Shown here in pieces: positions 19,923 through 29,171 of a DNA stretch of 64,000 nucleotides. Both the position numbers and the translations under genes were made by a program. Source of the DNA: Microcoleus sp. AS-A8 (GTDB lineage Bacteria > Cyanobacteriota > Cyanobacteriia > Cyanobacteriales > Coleofasciculaceae); contig JAMPKV010000001.1 of NCBI GenBank assembly GCA_039962225.1, positions 682,001 through 746,000 on the forward strand, written 5' to 3'. Below the pieces are notes generated by a model. It saw nothing but the letters and a program-made list of their open reading frames with translations, ran no database searches and was not told where the DNA came from. Within the stretch, counting starts at the first letter, position 1, and each line of letters begins with the position of its first letter.

Positions 19923-19937
19923 CTGAAGATTCATGTT

Positions 19938-19963
19938 CCCCCTCCCCGCAAGCGAGGAGGGGG
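19938..19963 (+). terminator. GC-rich hairpin after microprotein
   Basis: CCCCCTCC (19938-19945) pairs exactly with GGAGGGGG (19956-19963) around a 10-nt loop. No T run follows, so termination is uncertain; it could also be a dispersed palindromic repeat. Confidence 0.45.
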
Positions 19964-20003
19964 CTAAGAGATTTGACTGAGGGTTGAGGATGCGATCGCT
20001 CTT

Positions 20004-20987
20004 TTATCGATGTGTTTTCCAATGCCTTACACAAGGAGCTAGTGTAATTAAATCTTCAATATTGCGCTCCATGGTGGCACAAATCGTATCTAAGGGTAAA
20101 TCATTTGCGTCATAACCAAAGGGATTCTCAATCTCAATTCCAATCTCTTCAATCCCAAATACTGCAAAACTAATTAAACCCACTACCGCCGCCGTCCACC
20201 AATGTAAATCATTGACCATGGGAAAAGGCAGTGAGAGGCAATAAAGTAATAACAATTGCTTTAAATGAATCGAATACGCTAAGGGTATAGGCGTTTTTAA
20301 TATTCGCTCACAACTTCCCAAAACATCCACCATTGTATCGAGCAATTTCAGCATGGCAGAGAGCTGATAGGTGTTAAGGCAACCGCGTTCATGCTGTTTT
20401 TGTAAATAATCTCCAATCCAAAAGGCAATTTCCAGGGGTGGGTGATTCATGGTTTGCAGGATTTGATACCTTTCGGCTGACATTAAGGGTTCTAACTCAC
20501 TGTTCAACCGCTCTCCGCGTAAATGTAACTTTGTCGCCACCGCAAAAGCAATTAATAATCGTAGCGTTTCTACTTTTGCTGTTCTATCTTGAGGTTTATT
20601 TTCTGCGATCGCCGCCCAAATTTGACGAGCTAAGTTACGAACCGTATTGACTAACGTTCCCCAAAGTTTACGACCTTCCCAAAATCGTTCGTAAGCCGTA
20701 TTTGTCCGAAAAACTAATAGTAACCCTAAGACAATACTCGGAACAACACCGCTTAGTGCAGGCCAGGATAAAGAAAATCCAAATTCATGGAATCCTGAAA
20801 TCAAAAAACCAAAGGTGCTGCACAATATTACTCGTGGAAGAATAGCGAAAATAACAGATCCTTGCAGGCGTAAAGCCACTCGAAACCAGTGTCGTTTCTT
20901 CCAATCTGTATCCTGGAGTGCTATTGGCTTAGAATTATTCCCTTTCCTGTCTATCGCACCCAAACCCATTGGGGTTAATCTCCACAT
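20004..20987 (-). CDS. Bestrophin-family anion channel-like protein (copy 1)
   Basis: A 327-residue bestrophin/UPF0187 protein: hydrophobic helices near 50-95 and 235-280, the RTNTAYERFWEGRKLWG segment after helix 2, and the C-terminal signature GIEEIGIEIENPFGYDANDLPLD. Bestrophins form pentameric anion channels; in algae and plants, thylakoid homologues conduct chloride or bicarbonate. Localisation and ion are not determined by this sequence. A second member lies 173 bp upstream on the same strand (21161-22093); the two are diverged duplicates. Start uncertain between residues 1 and 7. Confidence 0.85.
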   Translation of the reverse strand: MWRLTPMGLGAIDRKGNNSKPIALQDTDWKKRHWFRVALRLQGSVIFAILPRVILCSTFGFLISGFHEFGFSLSWPALSGVVPSIVLGLLLVFRTNTAYERFWEGRKLWGTLVNTVRNLARQIWAAIAENKPQDRTAKVETLRLLIAFAVATKLHLRGERLNSELEPLMSAERYQILQTMNHPPLEIAFWIGDYLQKQHERGCLNTYQLSAMLKLLDTMVDVLGSCERILKTPIPLAYSIHLKQLLLLYCLSLPFPMVNDLHWWTAAVVGLISFAVFGIEEIGIEIENPFGYDANDLPLDTICATMERNIEDLITLAPCVRHWKTHR

Positions 20988-21160
20988 CTACAAGATTACC
21001 AACCCATACCCTAGCGTTGCCTTGTTCTTGCCACTTACTTGAGGTAAATCCCCATTGGTTTGATTTATTCGATTATGTGAGCATTTCAAATTTGAAATAG
21101 CAGAATTTGCTCTCACCCATTAAGAGCTGTTTATCTGATGTTGAATTGCTGTTGAAACTG

Positions 21161-22093
21161 CTAATTCACTGAGGTCAATTGCCAATTGCCTGGACTCAGT
21201 TCCTGAGATATTAAATCCTCAATATTATGTAACATTGTGTCACAGTTTAAATCCAAAGGCAAATCATTGTCATCGTAGCCGAAAGGATTTTCCATTTCAC
21301 AGTTGATTTCTTCCAGCCCTAACAAGGCAAAACTAATCAACCCCACAATCGGCCCAGTTAACCAGAAGAAAGCACCAACCAATTGAAAGGGCAATGTCAA
21401 GCAATAAATCAACACTAGCTGTCTCAGGTGAAGGGCATAGGCTAGCGGTATTGGAGTTTTGATCACCCGCTCACAAGCTCCTAAATTATTCACCATCCGA
21501 TCCAACAACTTATCCAGGGCTACCAGTTGAGTACTATTGATGCTTTTTCGAGAGTACTGCTCCTGAAAATAATTGCCAATCCAAAATGAAATTTGCAGCG
21601 GTGGATTCGTGAGGTTTTTTAACTCTAAAGAGCGCTCCGCGGAAAGCAAGTATTCTAACTCGCTGTTTACAGGTTCGCCCCTAAGATGTAACTTAGTGGC
21701 AACCACAAAGGCGACTAATAAGCGGATGGTTTCCAGTTTTTTGGGGCGATCGGTTGGCTCAATTTCTCTAACCGCGACCCAAACCTGACGCGCTTGATTC
21801 CGTACCGTATTGGTTAAGTTCCCCCAGCTTTTACGACCTTCCGAAAATCTTTCATAAGCCGTTTGGGTTCGGATAACTAACAATAAAGCGATCACAATTG
21901 TAGGAATTATGCCTGCCCAAAGGGGGATGGCTACAGAAAATCCTAAATTGCGGAGATTGTGTACGCTCGAAATAAAAAAGCCAAACAATCCACACAGAAG
22001 TACCCGCTTAAAAACGACTGGAACGACTGAACCTTTCTGCTGTAAAGCCCATCGAAACCCTTGCCGTCTCTTAGTCTCCATACAACCTCTCAA
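21161..22093 (-). CDS. Bestrophin-family anion channel-like protein (copy 2)
   Basis: A 310-residue paralogue of the downstream protein, with RTQTAYERFSEGRKSWG and LEEINCEMENPFGYDDNDLPLD in the same places and matching helices. The pair lies head to tail, UbiD-copy2-copy1, and could be one transcript, although 173 bp separates the two bestrophin genes. Hetero-oligomerisation is possible, since bestrophins are pentamers, but is only an inference. A short unremarkable basic N-terminus (METKRRQGFRWALQQKG) precedes helix 1. Confidence 0.85.
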   Translation of the reverse strand: MRGCMETKRRQGFRWALQQKGSVVPVVFKRVLLCGLFGFFISSVHNLRNLGFSVAIPLWAGIIPTIVIALLLVIRTQTAYERFSEGRKSWGNLTNTVRNQARQVWVAVREIEPTDRPKKLETIRLLVAFVVATKLHLRGEPVNSELEYLLSAERSLELKNLTNPPLQISFWIGNYFQEQYSRKSINSTQLVALDKLLDRMVNNLGACERVIKTPIPLAYALHLRQLVLIYCLTLPFQLVGAFFWLTGPIVGLISFALLGLEEINCEMENPFGYDDNDLPLDLNCDTMLHNIEDLISQELSPGNWQLTSVN

Positions 22094-22205
22094 TCGTTAC
22101 CATTCCAGAAAATGCATTCAGTTTGCTCTATTCTGTTATAAACAGAAAATATTGCCACTCCTCGAAAGGGCTGTAAGGCTGCTAGCTTCGCCCCTTCCAA
22201 AACTA

Positions 22206-23714
22206 TTAACGGATATCGTAGCCAAACAAATTGGGATTAACTTCCCCTAACTGTAAATCGGCTAAGCCATACTCTATCCATCGCCTGTCCACCATCGCAG
22301 ACACATCTGGATCGGATTCCAAGGGTGCACCCCATTCATGATCGGTTTCTGGAGGTATTTTGGTTGTCGCATCAATTCCCATACGTCCTCCCAACCCTAT
22401 CTTCTCGCTGGCAAAGTCCAAACTATCAAAAGGCGTATTTGGCAAAATAAACACATCTCGCACCGGATCAACTTTGGAACTAATCGCCCACACCACCTGG
22501 CGCGGATCGCGAATATTAATGCTTTTATCCACAACAATTACAAACTTGGTATAAGTAAATTGTGGCAATGCGCTCCAGAAGGCCAAGGCCGCCCGTCGCG
22601 CTTGACCGGGGTAGGCTTTATCAATGGAAATAATGGCGGCTTTGTAGCTGAGGGCTTCCATGGGTAGGAAAAAGTCCACGATTTCCGTAACTTGTTGCCG
22701 CAGAATGGGGGTATAAATGCGGTTCAGTGCGATCGCCATCATCGCCTCTTCTTTGGGTGGACGCCCACTAAACGTCGTCATATAGATGGGATCATTGCGG
22801 TGCGTCATGCACTGGAAGCGAATCAAGGGCGAATCTTCCACGCCGCCGTAATAACCCATATGATCCCCAAAAGGGCCATCGGGTAACACTTCCCCTGGTG
22901 TAATCGTCCCTTCTAAGACAAATTCGGAATCGGCTGGCACTTCTAAATCCACTGTCTTGCACTTGGCTAGCTTTACACCCGAACCGCCATAAAGTCCGGC
23001 AAAAAGCCATTCGGAAAGTTCAACCGGAATAGGAGTCGCGGCTGCCATGATGATTAACGGATCGACACCCAGGGCGATCGCAATTTCCAACTTTTTCCCC
23101 TGTTCCGCCGCCTTGCGTAAGTGCCTCGCCCCCCCCCGCACCGATAGCCAGTGAACCGTCATCGTGTTCCGGGATTGTAGCTGTAGCCGATAAACCCCCA
23201 CATTGGGCGTACCCGTTTCACAATCTTTAGTAATCACCAATCCCAGGGTGATAATTTTGCCAGCATCATCTGGATAAGGCCGAATCAGCGGTATTTGGGT
23301 TAAATCCAGGGCATCTCCTTCAATCACCACCTGCTGACAAGCCGGGAAAAAGTCTCGCCCTGGCTTGGCTTTCACCACATCAAACAAAACCTTGCCAAAC
23401 TCCACAGCCTGGGAAATCTTCTTCGGCGGCTTCGGCTGTTGCAGCATTCCCAGCTTCTTCCCCAACGTTTCCAACTCCTGGGGATGTTCCATGTTCATCG
23501 CCCAACACACCCGTTCCTCGGTACCCATCAGGTTCACCGCCACTGGAAAGGATGACCCTTTCACGTTCTCAAACAGTAAGGCAGGGCCGCCGGCAGCCAG
23601 CATTCGGTTGGAAATCTCCGCAATTTCCAAGTCTGGGTCAACTAAAGCCTTAATTCGGCGCAATTGCCCCCGTTCTTCCAACTGTTTGATGAATCCCCGC
23701 AGGTCTCTCGCCAT
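22206..23714 (-). CDS. ubiD: UbiD-family prenylated-FMN decarboxylase
   Basis: A 502-residue UbiD protein of full length. Characteristic segments: ARDLRGFIKQLEERGQL at the start, TPNVGVYRLQL, DGPFGDHMGYYGG, and FSGRPPKEEAMM. UbiD enzymes reversibly decarboxylate aromatic or unsaturated acids using prenylated FMN made by UbiX. In cyanobacteria the homologue is assigned to decarboxylation of the 4-hydroxybenzoate-derived intermediate of plastoquinone synthesis; that role is by family. The ubiX partner is not in the window. It is followed by the two bestrophin genes (112 bp gap), and is divergent from the NYN gene. Confidence 0.9.
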   Translation of the reverse strand: MARDLRGFIKQLEERGQLRRIKALVDPDLEIAEISNRMLAAGGPALLFENVKGSSFPVAVNLMGTEERVCWAMNMEHPQELETLGKKLGMLQQPKPPKKISQAVEFGKVLFDVVKAKPGRDFFPACQQVVIEGDALDLTQIPLIRPYPDDAGKIITLGLVITKDCETGTPNVGVYRLQLQSRNTMTVHWLSVRGGARHLRKAAEQGKKLEIAIALGVDPLIIMAAATPIPVELSEWLFAGLYGGSGVKLAKCKTVDLEVPADSEFVLEGTITPGEVLPDGPFGDHMGYYGGVEDSPLIRFQCMTHRNDPIYMTTFSGRPPKEEAMMAIALNRIYTPILRQQVTEIVDFFLPMEALSYKAAIISIDKAYPGQARRAALAFWSALPQFTYTKFVIVVDKSINIRDPRQVVWAISSKVDPVRDVFILPNTPFDSLDFASEKIGLGGRMGIDATTKIPPETDHEWGAPLESDPDVSAMVDRRWIEYGLADLQLGEVNPNLFGYDIR

Positions 23715-23831
23715 AGTGATGAATTAAGAAATATGAAGCCATTTCTATTATGATGGGAATCTGAAACAGTAAGATCGCCTCCTGGAAACTTTGGGGGCTA
23801 GTCGCCTCACCATCACTTACTGGGGACACCC

Positions 23832-25199
23832 ATGCTAGATAACGCCAGCGTGACACCAGCCCATGATTCTGCTGTGATTCACCAAATTAGTCTTTGTGTC
23901 TATCAAGCTATCCTGGAAATCCAGCAGCAACAGCCTGAATTGTTGAAGGAAAATATTAGAAATAATATGAAATGTCCTAGATGTGAATCTGAGCAACTGC
24001 GTAAAAACGGTCGTTCAAGTGGTAAGCAACGGTATTTGTGCAAAGCATGTGGTCGGCAATTTTTTGAATCGTTATCTTCGTCTCAGTTACCCAGTTTTCA
24101 GAGTGATCAAATAGAGGCAACTAGTAACGGACACTTTAACTCCGAGTTAATTTCAGTCCCATCAATACTGAATCCTTTAGCAGTGTCGTCATCGCAACTA
24201 ATAGAGCAGGTGAGAGCTTCCCCTCCATCTCCTACAGGAATAGCGATTTTGCTGCTAGATGCAGAAAACTTGAAACTCGATATCAATGCTGAAAAATTCT
24301 TAGCCAATGTTAGTCATTATCCACTGCAAGTCAAGATTGCCTTTGCTAACTGGAGAAGTCATACTCTTGGGAAGCTAGATGCAGAGCTTTATGAGCGGGG
24401 TTATCAGCTAATCCACGTTCCAATCGGTCAAAATAGTGCTGATGCCCAAATGATTACGATGGGAGTTTCGATTAGCCGTCATTACCCAGAGACTAAAGAA
24501 GTTTTTGTCTGCTCTTGTGATTGGTTATTGACTCATCTGTGTAATTCATTACAAACTCAAGGTATGACCGTCTATCGGGTGCGTAGACAAGACAACCTTC
24601 TGAGTGTTGAAAATCGAAATACGGGCGAAAGCCGGGAATATTCTTTAACAATAGGAACGGAAATTCCTTCTTTTGAAGAGTTTGTTGATAAAATCACTGA
24701 GCTGTTTCAGGCCGAACACGAATCCTTAACTGAGCGAATAGCGCGATTATCAACTATTACTGCCCTTTTCCAAGAACGACGTCTTCTCACTCTCAAGGAG
24801 AATCGTGCCAATAGTCCGCTGGTGGAACCTCAAAAGCAAGACTCAGTTCTTTCCGTCGCTGAACAGAAAACTAAATTAACTCCCCCCACTCAAGTAGATG
24901 TAGAAGCGAATACTTCTGTGAAGCCTAGCGCGAAGACATCCATAAAAAGTATTAATTCTAAAGAGGAATTTGAGCAAACATTAGTTGAACTTATTACTTC
25001 AATTCAAGCCAATTATTCCATAGATCAAGTCGAGGTGCCACAGCTAAGTGCAGCACTAAAGATAGTCTGCGGCGAATCGGCTAATTCAGTTATAAAAAAG
25101 CTAAAGCTTGGAGGAAATTTCACTAAATTCTTACAGTCCTGTAAAACCTTCAAAGTTGGGAATAGTGGGACTAAAGCTCAGGTAACGCTTTCCAAGTAA
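23832..25199 (+). CDS. NYN-domain nuclease-like protein with N-terminal transposase-type zinc ribbon
   Basis: A 455-residue protein of three parts. First, a four-Cys zinc ribbon (C48, C51, C70, C73; KCPRCES...RYLCKACGRQF) like the N-terminal domain of IS1-type InsA. Second, a NYN (PIN-like) domain at about 135-255: ILLLDAENL (D143), NSADAQMI (D204) and CSCDWLL (D230) supply the acidic metal site of this RNase fold. Third, after a low-complexity linker, a roughly 70-residue C-terminal domain (about 380-452; AALKIVCGE...VIKKLKLGGNFTKFLQ) resembling an OST-HTH/LOTUS RNA-binding domain. An RNA-processing or -degrading role is likely by family; the target is unknown. It is divergent from ubiD and 210 bp upstream of exbB. 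Confidence 0.8.
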   Translation: MLDNASVTPAHDSAVIHQISLCVYQAILEIQQQQPELLKENIRNNMKCPRCESEQLRKNGRSSGKQRYLCKACGRQFFESLSSSQLPSFQSDQIEATSNGHFNSELISVPSILNPLAVSSSQLIEQVRASPPSPTGIAILLLDAENLKLDINAEKFLANVSHYPLQVKIAFANWRSHTLGKLDAELYERGYQLIHVPIGQNSADAQMITMGVSISRHYPETKEVFVCSCDWLLTHLCNSLQTQGMTVYRVRRQDNLLSVENRNTGESREYSLTIGTEIPSFEEFVDKITELFQAEHESLTERIARLSTITALFQERRLLTLKENRANSPLVEPQKQDSVLSVAEQKTKLTPPTQVDVEANTSVKPSAKTSIKSINSKEEFEQTLVELITSIQANYSIDQVEVPQLSAALKIVCGESANSVIKKLKLGGNFTKFLQSCKTFKVGNSGTKAQVTLSK

Positions 25200-25408
25200 T
25201 CTTTTCCAAAAATCAATTTATCTAATATCTGATAGGCAACAACCCGTAGAATGGCTGACTCTGTCTATGAATTAGCGATCGCACCTCCTTAACTGCCTTA
25301 ACCGTTACTGTGCTTCCCCCTTAGTGTCACTCAACCCGTTGCCCTACAGATGCCGGATATGCTAACAACAAAGAATTGCCCTGACTCCGCCTATTGGCGA
25401 TCGCATCA

Positions 25409-26092
25409 ATGAGCCGAATATTAGATATCATTATCAAAGGTGGCCCAGTTATGGTGCCGATTGTTATACTATCTGTCGCTACGATTTCGTGCGCGTTGGA
25501 GCGAGGATTGTTTTGGTTCCAGTTATTGAGACAAGAGCATAAAATTGCCCACGATGTACTAGAGGCAGCTCGTGTAGATTTGGACAAAGCCGCAAAAATC
25601 GCACGTCAAGCTCAATCCCTACCCATCGGGCGCTATTTATTAGCCCCCTTGAAGCTCAGGCAACCTACTCCCGAAACCTTTCGTCTAGCATTAGAAGCCG
25701 CAGGAGATAAAGAGTTTGTCAAAATGCGAAAGGGTGACAAAATGCTAGAAAGTGTCGTGGGGATTGCTCCCTTACTTGGTCTTTTGGGTACCGTAACCGG
25801 TCTAATCATCACCTTCAACAACCTCAATATTGGTGGAGGTGGTGGTAGTGAAAGTGCCACTAAGGCAGCGGCTGGTATCGGTGAGGCTCTTATTACCACC
25901 GCAGGTGGTATGATTGTCGCCATTATCGCTCTGGCGTTTTTCCGGATTTTTATAAGCTTACAGTCTCAGCAGGTAGATTATTTTTCTGAAATTGGCAGCG
26001 AACTTGAATTAATCTATCGAGAAGTTTGGTACGAACCCTCTGTTTCTGAGAAATCTCAATCAATCAGTGAGCGGCATTCGGCGGGGAACTAA
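25409..26092 (+). CDS. exbB: ExbB/TolQ-type proton channel protein
   Basis: MotA/TolQ/ExbB family, 227 residues from the chosen ATG (MSRILDII); an upstream in-frame TTG at 25394 would add 5 residues. One N-terminal membrane helix, a cytoplasmic loop, then the conserved pair of helices around GIAPLLGLLGTVTGLI and AGIGEALITTAGGMIVAI. With ExbD it forms the inner-membrane proton-driven motor that powers TonB-type transport. It is followed after 44 bp by ExbD. A glycine-rich stretch (GGGGG) lies between the last two helices. Confidence 0.9.
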   Translation: MSRILDIIIKGGPVMVPIVILSVATISCALERGLFWFQLLRQEHKIAHDVLEAARVDLDKAAKIARQAQSLPIGRYLLAPLKLRQPTPETFRLALEAAGDKEFVKMRKGDKMLESVVGIAPLLGLLGTVTGLIITFNNLNIGGGGGSESATKAAAGIGEALITTAGGMIVAIIALAFFRIFISLQSQQVDYFSEIGSELELIYREVWYEPSVSEKSQSISERHSAGN

Positions 26093-26136
26093 TTCTTTTA
26101 AGTTCATCCAAAACCAAAAATCTAGAAGACTTGATA

Positions 26137-26550
26137 ATGCGATTCAAATCCCAGCAAAAAAGCTCACAAATGCCTGAAGTTAATCTAGTGCCGATGATGG
26201 ATGTCATTATGACAATTTTGACATTCTTCATCATTGTCTCCATGACGTTAACGAGTCAGCAAAATGCTGTCAATATTACCCTTCCCAGTGCGGGTAACGG
26301 AGCAAGCGCACAGAAAACCCCCGATCCCTTGGTTGTGAGTCTTAATCCTCAGGGACAACTTTATTTAGGTAATCAACCGATTACTGAAACTCAATTAGTT
26401 CAACCCATGCAAGCTTATTTGCAGAACAATCCGAATGGAGCCGTTATTTTAAATGCAGACCGCAAACTGCCTTACGAAAAGGTGATTCAGCTTCTGGGTA
26501 GACTGCGGGATATTGGGGGCGATCGCGTTTCTCTAGCAATTGACAGTTGA
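26137..26550 (+). CDS. exbD: ExbD/TolR-type protein
   Basis: A 137-residue biopolymer transport protein. Chosen start is the ATG at 26137; the earlier TTG at 26131 is less likely. The family motif VNLVPMMDVIMTILTFFII places the functional Asp inside the single membrane helix, followed by a periplasmic domain ending VIQLLGRLRDIGGDRVSLAI. It works with ExbB as proton-motive-force motor, and the two form an evident operon. The convergent gene at 26582 starts its stop codon only about 30 bp away. Confidence 0.9.
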   Translation: MRFKSQQKSSQMPEVNLVPMMDVIMTILTFFIIVSMTLTSQQNAVNITLPSAGNGASAQKTPDPLVVSLNPQGQLYLGNQPITETQLVQPMQAYLQNNPNGAVILNADRKLPYEKVIQLLGRLRDIGGDRVSLAIDS

Positions 26551-26581
26551 GAAGAAACGAGCGTTCAAAATTTATTGAACT

Positions 26582-27676
26582 CTAGCCTGGATAATCCTGC
26601 GAAACGATTATCGCTGTTATATCACCTGTCTCATCTTTTCCAGGTGCCAGGATTAGATAACGTTTGAACCCTCCCTTCTTGACTTCATAAATAGGCCCAT
26701 CGCCATAAGTGCCTATTTTATCAAAACTAAAATTTTGAGTTTTCAATTGTTCTTCTAAGGCCGAAACGATGTCCTGAGTTGATAATGGCGATATGGCTTT
26801 TTGACGAAAATCGAATCTGGTATCTGGTTTACCCGTAGCGTCTTTAAATTTGTCGGCTTTGCTAAGCTTATTGATGTCTAGCTCGGCTTTAAACTCTTTT
26901 AATTTATCTTCACTCAATTTATATTTAACTTGCTCGATGGCAGCCTTAAAAAATAATTGATTTTGATTTTGATTTAATAAGGCAGTATAACTGCCTTCCT
27001 CGTTGGAGGGGTTTGGGTTATCGGTTGACGGCGATGGCGTTGGTTGTTGTGGAGACGGCGATGGCGTTGGCTGTTGTGGAGACGGCGATGGCGTTGGCTG
27101 TTGTGGAGACGGCGATGGCGTTGGTTGTTGTAGAGACGGCGATGGCGTTGGCTGTTGCGGAGATGGCGATGGCGTTGGTTGTTGTGGAGATGGCGATGGC
27201 GTTGGCTGTTGTGGAGATGGCTGCTGCTCTTCCTCGTTTTTAGGCTGTTGCTCTGATTGAGAGCTTGACTTTCGTATAGGCACGGAAGATTCAGCCGACT
27301 GTCGGCGAATCGTTATCGGTTTTGGACGAGTTGGCGAATCGAGAGGAGAGGACTGGCTTCGCTGAGGGCTAGGCTGAGGATTTAGTTCCCATGAGGATTG
27401 TGGACGAGTTGGCAGCTTGGTAGGAGTTGACTGGCTAGGTTGAGGATTCGGTTTTGCTGAAGATTGAGGAGAGGAAATGGGAGAAGGTCGAGTTGTTGGT
27501 AACTGCGCGAGCTTGACTTGTTTATACTGTTTAGAAGTTTTAGGCTGTTCTACCCTTAGGTCGGACGAGATCGGCAGCATTAGTACTACACCGTGTAGCA
27601 CTAAGGAAATCATCAGCATGGGTCGGAATAGCATTCGTGCGGGAATCGGCAAGTTCTTCAGGAAGTCAGGCGTCAT
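26582..27676 (-). CDS. Proline-rich TonB-like energy-transducing protein candidate
   Basis: A 364-residue protein: short cytoplasmic tail, membrane anchor at about 18-36 (RPMLMISLVLHGVVLML), long proline/serine/glutamine-rich periplasmic stretch (about 45-220) including seven tandem QQPTPSPS units, and a folded C-terminal domain of about 130 residues. Anchor plus proline-rich spacer plus small C-terminal domain is the TonB layout, and the gene is convergent with exbB-exbD. The C-terminal domain lacks a recognisable TonB YP motif, so this is an inference from layout and neighbours. Repeat length polymorphism is likely. Confidence 0.6.
   Translation of the reverse strand: MTPDFLKNLPIPARMLFRPMLMISLVLHGVVLMLPISSDLRVEQPKTSKQYKQVKLAQLPTTRPSPISSPQSSAKPNPQPSQSTPTKLPTRPQSSWELNPQPSPQRSQSSPLDSPTRPKPITIRRQSAESSVPIRKSSSQSEQQPKNEEEQQPSPQQPTPSPSPQQPTPSPSPQQPTPSPSLQQPTPSPSPQQPTPSPSPQQPTPSPSPQQPTPSPSTDNPNPSNEEGSYTALLNQNQNQLFFKAAIEQVKYKLSEDKLKEFKAELDINKLSKADKFKDATGKPDTRFDFRQKAISPLSTQDIVSALEEQLKTQNFSFDKIGTYGDGPIYEVKKGGFKRYLILAPGKDETGDITAIIVSQDYPG
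27027..27215. repeat. 27-bp minisatellite, seven copies, in-frame
   Basis: Seven head-to-tail 27-bp units with a few substitutions (GGTTG/GGCTG, GACGG/GATGG), followed by a partial copy. Each unit encodes nine residues of the proline-rich spacer of the TonB-like protein, so copy-number change keeps the frame. Confidence 0.9.
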
Positions 27677-28230
27677 GGACGTACTTAGGTGTTCTGACTA
27701 GGCGAGACTCAGCTGAACTCATCTTAGCTGGGTTCAGAAATCAGCATCAGAAATAGAAGAGGTATATGGGTTAGAGAAGTGTGGGTTCTCCCCTATCACC
27801 CAGATCAAGACGTACAAACTAGCAAATTGGATGCACAAATGTTAAAAAAACTACCCGATTAAGGAATCAACGAGCAGTGACCTCTTGACCAGTGATACCA
27901 AATCCGGATTCTATAGCCCCTTTTTTAGTAACCCACACAACAAGAGTAGAGACGTTTGCTGCTTCGCACCATGCTTGGCAAACCGCCGATTGGACATTAG
28001 TGAAGCGAGGCTTTAGTCGCGTCGTTGCTCTTATGCTACGTTCACTCCCAATATTTTTACAGAGGCTACCCAATCTCGCCGCCGCGACATCGTCGCCGAG
28101 CGCTTTGGTTTGAGAATGTACATCTTGACAAAAACTAGAAAAGGTGTATTGTCTCTGCAACGCAGAGGATGCCTACTTCCCAGCTCTAAATCAGTATCAT
28201 GGGGAAAGATGTAAAGAAATGTAAATAATA
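27677..28230. other. Intergenic between divergent genes
   Basis: 554 bases between the divergent TonB-like and SDR genes. Short open frames in it look random. No hairpin or repeat of note was seen. Confidence 0.45.
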
Positions 28231-28947
28231 ATGCAGGATAAAGTCGTTGTTGTTGTAGGTGCCACTGGCGGTATTGGCTCCGCGTTAACGCACAAACTGG
28301 CACGAGAAGGGGCAAGTCTGGTACTAGCAGCAAGAGATAGCTCTCGTTTAGCGGCACTGGTGTCTGAAGTGCCGATTAGCAACAAAGAGTCAATCTTGAG
28401 TGTCCCTACCGATATTACAAAGCCTGCTCAGGTTGAGACGCTGATATCCAAGGCGATCGCGCAGTTCGGTAAAATTGACGTCTTAGTAAATGCGGCGGGA
28501 GCTGCCGTCATGAAGCAGTACAACAAAATTGAACCTGCTGATTTAGACGCCATGCTCGACCTGAATCTGAAAGGCAGCTTCTACACCTCTCAAGCGGCGG
28601 CTGAGGTGATGAAGGAAAAAAGAGTCGGTCACATCTGCAACATCGTCGGAATCTTGGGTAAGCACTCCATGGTGATGGCATCAGCTTACTGTGCATCCAA
28701 ATTTGGGGTCGTGGGTTTCAGTAAATGCATGGCGGAGGAACTGAAGCGCTACGGTATTAAGTTCACCCTATTCTACTTTGGTGGTGTTGACTCTTCCTTC
28801 TGGGACAACGCTAATTTGAAGGTAGACCGCTCAAAAATGCTGACGACGGAAACTGCCGCTAACGCCATTCTGTTTGCCCTCAAGGCTGACCCCCAAGCCG
28901 TACCGATGGAAATTAATATTCAGCCGGAAAGTCACTTATTTTTTTGA
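28231..28947 (+). CDS. Short-chain dehydrogenase/reductase (SDR)
   Basis: A 238-residue SDR with GATGGIG cofactor loop, NAAGA motif, catalytic Ser position in CNIVGILGKHS and YCASK (Tyr/Lys). The glycine-rich loop GATGGIGSAL, followed by AARDSSRL, suggests NADP preference (Arg after the second strand). Substrate unknown. The ATG at 28231 is preceded by a weak GTAAATAATA leader. It stands alone between the TonB-like gene and the convergent CPP1-like gene. Confidence 0.85.
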   Translation: MQDKVVVVVGATGGIGSALTHKLAREGASLVLAARDSSRLAALVSEVPISNKESILSVPTDITKPAQVETLISKAIAQFGKIDVLVNAAGAAVMKQYNKIEPADLDAMLDLNLKGSFYTSQAAAEVMKEKRVGHICNIVGILGKHSMVMASAYCASKFGVVGFSKCMAEELKRYGIKFTLFYFGGVDSSFWDNANLKVDRSKMLTTETAANAILFALKADPQAVPMEINIQPESHLFF

Positions 28948-29171
28948 TATCTCACGCAGGGGTTTGCGTCAGCGACGCCGTTGGGGAAACCTGGAAGACG
29001 TTGAATGTTCAGACGTTTCCCCTGGAAATCGCGATTCACAATTCCAATGAGCTGTGTTTACCTGTGCCCATTAGTGCTACATTGGTCACTACCTCAGGTC
29101 GGATAATACGTTGCAGCCAAAATCTACGCCTGGCCCTGAAGTCAGGGAGGGTTGTGACTGGGAGACTTTTT

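Noticed and set aside
27027-27215. CRISPR-like regular repeats
   Set aside because: Repeats are contiguous without spacers and are in frame with a protein.
27003-27260. Cys/Gly-rich + strand frame (GVGCCGDGD units)
   Set aside because: It is the antisense reading of the 27-bp minisatellite in the TonB-like gene.
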